The notes beneath the pieces are model-generated. The model was given only the letters and a program-made list of their open reading frames with translations, was not told where the DNA came from and ran no database searches. DNA of 64,000 bases from Trichomonas vaginalis G3. Taxonomy: Eukaryota; Parabasalia; Trichomonadida; Trichomonadidae. The stretch spans positions 24,707,300-24,771,299 of the forward strand of contig NC_067204.1 in the NCBI RefSeq assembly GCF_026262505.1, in the 5' to 3' direction. This document shows positions 1-9,715 of this stretch, piece after piece (positions within the stretch are counted from its first letter, which is position 1; each line of letters opens with the position of its first letter). Made by a program: the position numbers and the translations under genes.

Positions 1-1060
1 CGGTCAAAGTTCCGCATTCAAGTTATGAATGCGGAACAGTATGCCATTCTGGGAGACATGCACAGGCAATGTCTCCCGGAATGACACATGCAGACCAACA
101 AGAGTGCACAATGCACTCTTGTCGGTCAAAGTTCCGCATTCAAGTTATGAATGCGGAACAGTATGCCATTCTGGGAGACATGCACAGGCAATGTCTCCCG
201 GAATGACACATGCAGACCAACAAGAGTGCACAATGCACTCTTGTCGGTCAAAGTTTTGCAATCGTATTCTGATTGCAATAAATTGTTTCATTCTGGGAGA
301 CATGCACAGGCAATGTCTCCCGGAATGACACATGCAGACCAACAAGAGTGCACAATGCACTCTTGTCGGTCAAAGTTTTGCAATCGTATTCTGATTGCAA
401 TAAATTGTTTCATTCTGGGAGACATGCACAGGCAATGTCTCCCGGAATGACACATGCAGACCAACAAGAGTGCACAATGCACTCTTGTCGGTCAAAGTTC
501 CGCATTCAAGTTATGAATGCGGAACAGTATGCCATTCTGGGATACATGCACAGGCAATGTCTCCCGGAATGACACATGCAGACCAACAAGAGTGCACAAT
601 GCACTCTTGTCGGTCAAAGTTTTGCAATCGTATTCTGATTGCAATAAATTGTTTCATTCTGGGAAACATGCACAGGCAATGTCTCCCGGAATGACACATG
701 CAGACCAACAAGAGTGCACAATGCACTCTTGTCGGTCAAAGTTCCGCATTCAAGTTATGAATGCGGAACAGTATGCCATTCTGGGAGACATGCACAGGCA
801 ATGTCTCCCGGAATGACACATGCAGACCAACAAGAGTGCACAATGCACTCTTGTCGGTCAAAGTTTTGCAATCGTATTCTGATTGCAATAAATTGTTTCA
901 TTCTGGGAGACATGCACAGGCAATGTCTCCCGGAATGACACATGCAGACCAACAAGAGTGCACAATGCACTCTTGTCGGTCAAAGTTCCGCATTCAAGTT
1001 ATGAATGCGGAACAGTATGCCATTCTGGGAGACATGCACAGGCAATGTCTCCCAGAATGA
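1..1060. repeat. Tandem array of a 122-bp hairpin satellite, nine units
   Basis: Units begin at 1, 123, 245, 367, 489, 611, 733, 855 and 977, exactly 122 bp apart; the array is open at the left window edge. Each unit contains three hairpins: a variable one just after GGTCAAAG, a GGGAGACAT/ATGTCTCCC stem, and an ACAAGAGTGCA/TGCACTCTTGT stem with a 3-base loop. The variable hairpin has two versions (A and B), in the order A A B B A B A B A. Since 122 is not a multiple of three, the open frames of up to 99 codons here are by-products. The last unit decays after about 1060. Confidence 0.95.
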
Positions 1061-1600
1061 GACACTGCTACCGTCAGGAGTGCATATTATCATCAAAAAT
1101 TCAAAAAAAAAAAACATTTTTCTTTTTTCTTTGTCGAAAAATAAACGTATTTTTTTCGAAATTTTCGAAATATGATTTTTTCGGGAGACTTTTTCAAAAT
1201 TTTACTATGATAAATATGAGTTATTTTATGTTCTCTATTTCAGAGTCTGCTTATTTTTGAGTATTGAGCAAGATTGAAAAATGAGAATATTTAGGAACAT
1301 AATAAATCGATTTATCTCGTCATGTAGTTCATATTTTCGCGTTCTGAGAGCGGAAAACGCATTTTTTGAATGCGTAGATTCCGAATCACACGGAAAAAAT
1401 AGGTTTTAATAAGAAAAATAGACAATTTATGAAGTAACAAAGCACATAGTATTATAAAAAAGAAAAACATTTTTCTCATATGAAAGAAAATATAACGTAT
1501 TTTTTACAGAGCGTAGGTATATATCGAACCAATTCACACCATAAATTCTTTTCTCGTTCTCGGGCCTATAAACAACCTGAGGTGCACAACAATATTAACT
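1061..1600. other. AT-rich spacer without a gene
   Basis: No convincing open frame. It contains homopolymer A and T runs and one short hairpin near 1353-1373 (ACGCATT/AATGCGT). Nothing else is supported. Confidence 0.6.
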
Positions 1601-1661
1601 TATACTGCTGTTATCTGGATTTGAATCCTCAATTGAGAGAATTCCAGATAACTTCAGTATA
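1601..1661. repeat. Imperfect 61-bp palindrome
   Basis: Arms of about 19 bases (TATACTGCTGTTATCTGGA against the right side) pair with two mismatches around a centre containing CTCAATTGAG. It resembles the hairpins of the neighbouring satellites in size but not in sequence. Confidence 0.7.
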
Positions 1662-1725
1662 AACAAACCATATACATGTTTCCTCCTTGCTTCTAGGCCA
1701 AGCATAACAAGTACATTACCTTAGA

Positions 1726-1778
1726 GCAAATCTCATTCGGAGTTTCTCATTTAATGAGAGACTCCGAATGAAATTTGC
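1726..1778. repeat. Near-perfect 53-bp palindrome
   Basis: Two 26-base arms around one central T; the only non-Watson-Crick positions I see are two G:T-type mismatches. The core is ATTCGGAG/CTCCGAAT. It could form a cruciform in DNA or a long hairpin in RNA. No gene is attached to it. Confidence 0.85.
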
Positions 1779-1873
1779 CTATTTGATTAATATCGTGCTT
1801 TATGAGATGCAAATTCTGATGATAAATATTGATCTAGAGCTTATATAAGATGCGAAGAAACTTCAAAAAAAGC

Positions 1874-2148
1874 TAACCGGTAAAGACAGCAACTTGCAAC
1901 ACCAAGTTGCTCACGTAGTGATTACAAGCATATCTGCAAGGCAAAGTCCTCAGGATGCAGAACTTTGCCTGCAATCAGAAAAGAGATTGCAGCAGAGTAA
2001 CCGGTAAAGACAGCAACTTGCAACACCAAGTTGCTCACGTAGTGATTACAAGCATATCTGCAAGGCAAAGTCCTCAGGATGCAGAACTCTGCCTGCAATC
2101 AGAAAAGAGATTGCAGCAGAGTAACCGGTAAAGACAGCAACTTGCAAA
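1874..2148. repeat. 124-bp hairpin satellite, two full units and a partial third
   Basis: Units start with TAACCGGTAAAG at 1874, 1998 and 2122 (period 124); the third stops after about 27 bases. Each full unit carries three stems: GCAACTTG/CAAGTTGC, AGGCAAAGT/ACTTTGCCT and TGCAATC/GATTGCA. The second copy has a C for T in the right arm of the middle stem. The design matches the 122-bp satellite upstream, but the sequence does not. Confidence 0.9.
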
Positions 2149-2238
2149 GTCAAGCAGTTTCTGAGATTTTGATTTATAAATCATAAACCTTCATGCTTGA
2201 TGATTTTGTAGAATTGTTAATTCATGTCATCAGTTAAT

Positions 2239-2320
2239 GCTCACCTAAGGGAGGTGTTTTGCGGGAGCTGGGGGTATCTTGGTGAGTACTCAGGAGGCCA
2301 AGAAGGGCACCCCAACCGAC
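2239..2320. ncRNA. GC-rich structured island, possible small RNA
   Basis: About 80 bases of clearly higher GC in AT-rich surroundings. A hairpin is visible: GGGGT (2271-2275) plus TCTTGG (2277-2282) pair with CCAAGA (2298-2303) plus ACCCC (2309-2313), with GTGAGTACTC in the loop. A smaller CACCT/AGGTG stem precedes it. In AT-rich genomes such islands are often structured RNAs, but I cannot match it to a family. It may also be a relic of another hairpin satellite. Confidence 0.25.
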
Positions 2321-2688
2321 ATTTTGCTGATGGATTGAGTTCGCAACCATTTTTATAACCGTAAAAACCGTCGGGACAAAACAACTTGAATAATTGAATT
2401 TTTTAATGATAATGATTGTGAAATAACATGTAACTATAATTTAAGAATGCCATATTTTTGTTAAAAAATTTTTCGAAAAGTGAGAGATTTTCCGTTCGGC
2501 AAATCCAAATTTTAGCTAAAAGTGACAGGAAAAAAAACGTTTAGTATTAAAAAAAAAAGACCGATGAGAGCTTCGTTCGAAATATAGAGGGAACTGAGAA
2601 TGCGCAACCATTCTCAGGGAATATTGTATGCTATTCCCGTTCCCTCTGTATGGAAAATTGAGGTTTTCAAAGGGAGTTAAAATAATAT
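2321..2688. other. AT-rich spacer with one satellite-related fragment
   Basis: No gene seen. Positions 2469-2497 are an exact 29-bp match to the core of the 113-bp satellite that starts at 7793, about 5.3 kb away on the other side of the inserted element. Confidence 0.6.
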
Positions 2689-2876
2689 CAAATTTATACT
2701 AATTTACTTCAAAATACAAAAGTATTTGACAGCTAAAATTAGTTACTTTAGCAAGCCTATCAATACCCTTTTACGATTATTGTTACTTTTTCGAAATAAA
2801 AGTAAAAACAAATTTATACTAATTTACTTCAAAATACAAAAGTATTTGACAGCTAAAATTAGTTACTTTAGCAAGC
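2689..2876. repeat. 68-bp exact direct repeat, 120 bp apart
   Basis: Positions 2689-2756 and 2809-2876 are the same 68 bases, offset by 120 bp. The spacing is close to the 113-124-bp units of the other arrays, so this may be the remnant of another tandem repeat. Confidence 0.85.
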
Positions 2877-2980
2877 GGCTTAGGTCTAAGATTTTGATTC
2901 AAATCTTTGCTTATATTCCTTAAATTCTTTATGAAACTCGCAACAGTTCCATAAAAAATTTTAAATTCTAAACTGTCGAA

Positions 2981-3015
2981 ATTACCGATCGGTAATCACA
3001 CCCTTCACGGGTGTG
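2981..3015. repeat. 16-bp palindrome followed by a 7-bp-stem hairpin
   Basis: ATTACCGATCGGTAAT at 2981-2996 is a perfect palindrome. Immediately after it CACACCC and GGGTGTG (2997-3015) form a stem with a 5-base loop. Confidence 0.8.
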
Positions 3016-3065
3016 TCACTTTTAACAGGCGTGTCACTTTTAGCTAAAATTACCCCTACTCTCCT

Positions 3066-6000
3066 GAGATATAAAAATTGCTCACATTTGCTCACATTTG
3101 GCACTTTTTTGTACGTTTGTCAAAAAATTATGAGGAAGATCTCACAAAAATAGTCAAAATGTGAGCAAATTTTGAGAAGTGCTCACATTTTGACATACGA
3201 TTATTTTCATACGTTTTTTTGATGAATTCTAATAAAACTTCATTACCACTTTCAGAACGAAGCGTAACTTTTCAGCACGTAACGCTCTATCATGTGTAGT
3301 GACATATTATTCAAAAAAACTCAGATTGCTTATCTTATAATAACAATTTCATTAGAAAAAATGCACGATTTCACGCTAAAACTTTGAAGCAATTCTTAAA
3401 TTCGGATAAAAAATCGATATGTATTACACTTTAAACTTCAAAAAATGGTTCAAAATTTAGACTTAGTTTATCTTAACAATATAGCAGATTTTAAGCCGAA
3501 CAAGTAGGAGTAATAGAAATAGCTCTTGAAAATAATTACAATTAGTAATATGTAAGTCAAAGTTCGAGTATTCTAATAAATAAACGTTCCGGATTTTCTT
3601 TACTACAAGAATCAATACTTAATATATAGAAGCAACAGTAAAAACTTATTAGAGATTCAAAAAGAAAGTTGACTAAAGAGAATCTTTTTATATAAGTAAT
3701 TTTATTTTTTTGAAATACGAGATCGAATAAACATGTATTTTATTTTATTACTATAATAATACGTTTTTACATAGTAAGAAAGTTTAGAGACTGAAATGAA
3801 ATTAAAAATTGAGAAAAAAATAAAGCTTTTCTATAAAAATTCATATTAATATATAGTATAATGATATTACAATTTATTGATAGTTGTGTTAGAAAAAAGG
3901 TACATTCACTATTTTTGACAAAATTTTAAATTTTCATGGGGTTGTAAATCTTATAATAACTAGATGAATAAGGAATAAATCCCAGTATGATGTGCATCAT
4001 TATATTAAACACTATATGTAAGGCTGGTGATTCTATTAACACTTATGAAGATCTATAGTATTTGAGCAGATAAATTTGATAATTTCCAAAACTCTTATAT
4101 TTCAAAATTAAAGTGTGCGAATGCATTTAAATGAGAGCAAAAAGAGATTGATGCTGTTAAAACTATGTGTTAATTTGCAATTATTTCGCATCACAAGAAC
4201 TACCCAGTAAATTCGGCTATCTTTCTTTGCAATTATTCTCCATTATACATATAATATAATGGTTAGGGTTTGAAGAAAAGTTACTAGAGAATTATTGACT
4301 TTTGAAATAATGCAGAATTTTACTTGAAGAAATCATTAATTTATGAGTTCCAAATTGCTAAGCATGACGAAGGATCATTAAATTTGCTACAATTAAATAC
4401 ACTTATTGCAGAATTAAGATTTTTGAAATTAAAAGTTTGAAATATTGCCTTTTTGAATAAAAATTTAAATTTTATTATATAATCATGATAATATCTTATA
4501 GAAATTAAAAGAAAATATTTTAAACCATTCAAATATTTTGAATGTCTTATCAATTTAAAATATTAAAAGATAGCTTGATTTTATCATCATTAGTTGTTAT
4601 CAAAGTTTTCTTCTTTTGATGAACAACAGTAAATGATTTGTTAATTACTTGTCTTCCTTTTTCGCAGCAAAATCGAAAGTTATGATGATAATCTTGCTCT
4701 CAATTTTGAAACTCTCTGATTTACAAGTAAGCATTCCTTTGGAAAAGCAGTCCTATTCTGTTTTCAAGATATTTTAAAGCCTCAATTTCATACAATGCGC
4801 AGATCTATTCGAAATTGCAAGAACTCTCAAGAAAAATGCAGCAGCAAAGAAGATTCCATAGTTTCTAGCATCAAAAATTTACAACCTTAATACAACAGTT
4901 AAAGAGAAGCTCGAAAAGAAAATATTTAACCATAAAGCTGGAAACCATTCGATATCTACTATTGGATCTAATAAAAAGTTAATTATAACATATTTAACAT
5001 GCTATTTGTTGACTTTGTTCCATTATATTACCATATATACCTTTTTGAAATCTAAAATATTTTTACAATTTTAACCATGTGTTGTTGAAACCATATATCA
5101 ATCTTAGCTAAAGTATAGTTTATGAGTCTGTCACCATCTAACGTATGAATTTTCAAAAATGTCAAATATGTTCATTTTTTCTGTAGATTCAGCCATAATT
5201 TCACGTTGTTATACTATTCAACTATTATTTAATATTTTTATCGATTTAAATATATGATGAGATGCTTAGTTCTCCTGGAAATCGATTTTTAATCGCAATT
5301 TTAACTTTCCAAAAAAAATTCAAAAATAAAAATCCCTCTCAATTTTCTAAGTTTTATAACTCGCCAAATCTCTAGCCAAATTTTTTTGGCCCGTATAAAT
5401 ATTGTTTGGCACTATATAGGGATGCTATTTATCATATTTTCATCCCATTTTACTGTTATCGCCTAGTGAATGTACCTTTGTTAGAAAAAATATACAACTA
5501 AAATGTCAGTTTTAAAAAATTTAAAAATTATATTAAAACAATAGTCATTGAGGATGGTTAATTGCAAAAACTCAAGAAACTATCATTATCTCTCTTTGCT
5601 TAACACATCTACAACTGGAAACATCATTCCAAATGAAGTTCCTCAGTCTCGTCAAAATTTCTCTCTCATCTACAACAAGCTTAACTCAAAACTCAAGAAA
5701 CTATCATTATCTCTCTTTGCTTAACACATCTACAACTGGAAACATCATTCCAAATGTTGCATTCAAGAATCCTATTATTATTCTTTCTTTCAATCTTTTA
5801 TATTTACTCTTTAAATTCTAATATAATATAAATTCTTCATTTCCTTTGTTTAAACTTTTTTCATTTTAATACCATTTTATCAGATAGTAATTTTTGTTTT
5901 TCTCTGACCAAAAATCTTCTCAATTTAACTCCACCTTCACAAAAATTCATTGAGTTCTCTCAAAATTCTTGTATTTTTGGTATACTTAAAGTATCATCTT

Positions 6001-7787
6001 CAAATATTTTTTTGGAGAAAATTGACTTTGCATAATATCGTAATACTTTTTAAGGCAGATAGATTTACCGTAAGTTGAAGAACTTTTAATTTGAACAGAA
6101 ATTATTCAACAAATATTCTTTTTATTTGATCAAGATACGTATACCAATATGATCTACTTGCTAGGGATATGTAGATCACGTTCAGAATTTGCCAAGTTTG
6201 GTGAATATCTATGGGATTAGGGACATCTATTTAATTTAAGAACTAAAAATTAGCATAGGCGTATTATGCTGTTACTGAAATATATTTTGGATGTATAAAT
6301 TTTTACTTAATACTCTTTTATTGTTATCATTTTTAAAGATTTTTTATTATGAGCAAAAAAATGGCAAGACAATAATATATTGTACATGCAATTTATTATT
6401 ACTGAATAAATTTATCAATCAAATTTGATCACATACAATTTTTACAGATAAATACATTATCTCAAAAAATATCTATATATTAGTATATGTTACACGAAAT
6501 GTAATAAAATGTATTACTTTGGTTTATCAATTTATAAATAAGAATGAAAATTTGTTATAGCTTTGTTCCAATATTTATTTTTATATATTTAAGTTATCCA
6601 TTTTACTGTTTTCATTCATATTTATAACAAAATTAGAGTCCTTACATTATTTATCTTATTTCAATAGTGATAAAAATCAACTATATTTTGTAAGATCTTA
6701 AAAAGTGACAAAAATGGAAAACTACATTAAATTTATTTATAAGGATACAAAATTATATGTCATTCCACCAAGAGCGGTTAAAGCATTAACACTTTATTTA
6801 TATATATCTCACAAGCTAAGTTTACCTCTAAACACATTCGAATTAACAACAAATAACTACATCATACTGGGATTTATTCCTTATTCATCTAGTTATTATA
6901 AGATTTACAACCCCATGAAAATTTAAAATTTTGTCAAAAATAGTGAATGTACCTTTTTTCTAACACAACTATCAATAAATTGTAATATCATTATACTATA
7001 TATTAATATGAATTTTTATAGAAAAGCTTTATTTTTTTCTCAATTTTTAATTTCATTTCAGTCTCTAAACTTTCTTACTATGTAAAAACGTATTATTATA
7101 GTAATAAAATAAAATACATGTTTATTCGATCTCGTATTTCAAAAAAATAAAATTACTTATATAAAAAGATTCTCTTTAGTCAACTTTCTTTTTGAATCTC
7201 TAATAAGTTTTTACTGTTGCTTCTATATATTAAGTATTGATTCTTGTAGTAAAGAAAATCCGGAACGTTTATTTATTAGAATACTCGAACTTTGACTTAC
7301 ATATTACTAATTGTAATTATTTTCAAGAGCTATTTCTATTACTCCTACTTGTTCGGCTTAAAATCTGCTATATTGTTAAGATAAACTAAGTCTAAATTTT
7401 GAACCATTTTTTGAAGTTTAAAGTGTAATACATATCGATTTTTTATCCGAATTTAAGAATTGCTTCAAAGTTTTAGCGTGAAATCGTGCATTTTTTCTAA
7501 TGAAATTGTTATTATAAGATAAGCAATCTGAGTTTTTTTGAATAATATGTCACTACACATGATAGAGCGTTACGTGCTGAAAAGTTACGCTTCGTTCTGA
7601 AAGTGGTAATGAAGTTTTATTAGAATTCATCAAAAAAACGTATGAAAATAATCGTATGTCAAAATGTGAGCACTTCTCAAAATTTGCTCACATTTTGACT
7701 ATTTTTGTGAGATCTTCCTCACAATTTTTTGACAAACGTACAAAAAAGTGCCAAATGTGAGCAAATGTGAGCAATTTTTATATCTCG
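3066..7787. mobile_element. Long-TIR (foldback or MULE-like) element, non-autonomous
   Basis: Terminal inverted repeats of 928 bp lie at 3066-3993 and 6859-7786. Compared by eye they agree over their whole length, with one clear mismatch noticed near position 3130. The outer tips read GAGATATAAAAATTGCTC. The sequence ACTCTCCT directly precedes the left tip (3058-3065) and recurs at 7788-7795, giving an 8-base, or 9-base imperfect, target-site duplication. Long TIRs with 8-10-bp duplications are typical of Mutator-like elements, which are known in Trichomonas. The interior (3994-6858) is AT-rich with no transposase-like frame, so it must be moved by an enzyme encoded elsewhere. hAT or another foldback class is not excluded. 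Confidence 0.85.
3074..3198. promoter_or_regulatory. Subterminal GCTCACATTT repeats of the left TIR
   Basis: The motif GCTCACATTT (or its complement) occurs four times within about 120 bases of the left tip; the mirror set lies at about 7654-7778. One pair forms a 14-base inverted repeat, TCAAAATGTGAGCA with its complement. Clustered subterminal motifs of this kind are commonly transposase-binding sites; that role is an inference here. Confidence 0.5.
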
Positions 7788-7792
7788 ACTCT

Positions 7793-8563
7793 CCTTGCAG
7801 TTTCGATTTTTTCGAAAAGTGAGAGATTTTCCGTTCTAATAAATATATTTGATAACCGGGGTGTCCCCCGGAATCAAATAAATTATCATATCGAGAATCG
7901 GAGATCCTTGCAGTTTCGATTTTTTCGAAAAGTGAGAGATTTTCCGTTCTAATAAATATATTTGATAACCGGGGTGTCCCCCGGAATCAAATAAATTATC
8001 ATATCGAGAATCGGAGATCCTTGCAGTTTCGATTTTTTCGAAAAGTGAGAGATTTTCCGTTCTAATAAATATATTTGATAACCGGGGTGTCCCCCGGAAT
8101 CAAATAAATTATCATATCGAGAATCGGAGATCCTTGCAGTTTCGATTTTTTCGAAAAGTGAGAGATTTTCCGTTCTAATAAATATATTTGATAACCGGGG
8201 TGTCCCCCGGAATCAAATAAATTATCATATCGAGAATCGGAGATCCTTGCAGTTTCGATTTTTTCGAAAAGTGAGAGATTTTCCGTTCTAATAAATATAT
8301 TTGATAACCGGGGTGTCCCCCGGAATCAAATAAATTATCATATCGAGAATCGGAGATCCTTGCAGTTTCGATTTTTTCGAAAAGTGAGAGATTTTCCGTT
8401 CTAATAAATATATTTGATAACCGGGGTGTCCCCCGGAATCAAATAAATTATCATATCGAGAATCGGAGATCCTTGCAGTTTCGATTTTTTCGAAAAGTGA
8501 GAGATTTTCCGTTCTAATAAATATATTTGATAACCGGGGTGTCCCCTGGAATCAAATAAATTA
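7793..8563. repeat. 113-bp tandem satellite, seven units
   Basis: Units begin with CCTTGCAG at 7793, 7906, 8019, 8132, 8245, 8358 and 8471 (period 113); the last is cut short near 8563. The first six look nearly identical. Each carries a strong hairpin, CCGGGG-TGTC-CCCCGG, extended by TATTTGAT/ATCAAATA, and a TTTCGA/TCGAAA stem. The array starts a few bases after the long-TIR element. Confidence 0.95.
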
Positions 8564-9715
8564 GCATTACTAACATTCCTTTTTTATTTAAAATTTTCAA
8601 TTCTTAAAACAAAGTTTTACCTCTATTTAATTATTTGCCATGAAAGTATAGAACATTAAAAATTTATCCTACTACCTCCACCCTTATAATACCTTCAAAA
8701 AAATTATATCTCAATTTATTTTCTATCTTTATATTGATGTGCTTATTCAAAAACACTAAATCATAAGTCTTCAGTTCTCAAAATACTCTCAAATTATCTC
8801 ATTGCGCATATTTTGAAATTTGATAATTTTAAATTGTTAAAAAATTCATTAATCACAGTAAAATATCTATATACAACAATTAACTAACTGATTCCACATC
8901 TTGAACATTCGCATTTATTTAATATATTTGAATATCATTTACATCTTATTGAATTAGATCATAAATCACAGTTCCTTAATATACTATCTAGCTAACCATT
9001 ATTGTTGCACAACTTACATGTGATTAAACACACGTGTATAATTCTGTACAACTCATATCTCTATCAATACTTTATTTATAATCAAAACAAAGGTTAAAAT
9101 TGTATACCCTGTCACTGTAGAGTATTCTCCCAACTTTAAAGTGAAAATCAAAATTTGATATTTTAGTAATTTCATGTGAGATCGTTATTTTATAGGAAAA
9201 CATACTGAAAATGTTTATAAGATGTTTCTCTATCATATGCCAAAATATCATGGTTTAAATGCTCTCCTAAGTGTCTATAACTGAATTTTAGGGCAATAAC
9301 CTTATTCTAAATGTTGGGAAAGTAGGGTATTTTGATATAATTTTCAGTGAAATTTAAAGATCTTCAGAAAGAAAAACTCTATTCATCTTGCAGCTCAATG
9401 TAATCATAAAGAAAAGATTGGACATATCTGCTCAATGTAATCATAAAGAAAATATTGGTATTTGAAAGATTTATAGGTATGAGAATGTTAGTAATAGATT
9501 TTATGTCATCATTACTATTAAATGCCACGTTAAATTCATTAATATCTCAAAAACCATTTGATATTTATTTTAAATTCTGAAATTAGTCCATATATTTATG
9601 GGCTAAAATTGCACAACATAAAAATCTATTGTTAATCTTCCAGGCAAAATGATAATATGAAAATCGATAATGAATAAAAAGCGATCAAAAAAAAATAAGC
9701 TTTCTCTAATTTTTT
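8564..9715. other. AT-rich spacer without a gene
   Basis: No convincing open frame on either strand. A 22-base direct repeat beginning GCTCAATGTAATCATAAAG occurs near 9392 and 9431. The right end presumably holds the promoter of the WDR7-like gene, but no clear TCAYTW initiator is visible there. Confidence 0.6.

Noticed and set aside
1-1060. CRISPR array
   Set aside because: Repeat units are 122 bp with no unique spacers, and the genome is eukaryotic. The same holds for the 113-, 124- and 119-bp arrays.
29-1260. Overlapping open frames of 64-100 codons on both strands in the first kilobase
   Set aside because: They are produced by the 122-bp satellite, repeat with it, and overlap on both strands with no protein-like features.
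2239-2320. 5S rRNA gene
   Set aside because: The GAGTACTC segment is loosely like part of 5S, but length, flanking helices and box positions do not agree.
2689-2876. LTRs of a small retroelement
   Set aside because: The direct repeats are 68 bp with only 52 bp between them and no primer-binding site or coding region.
5633-6926. Possible transposase frames inside the long-TIR element (5633-5821 and 6705-6926)
   Set aside because: Short, AT-driven composition, no DDE or zinc motif, and partly inside the right TIR.
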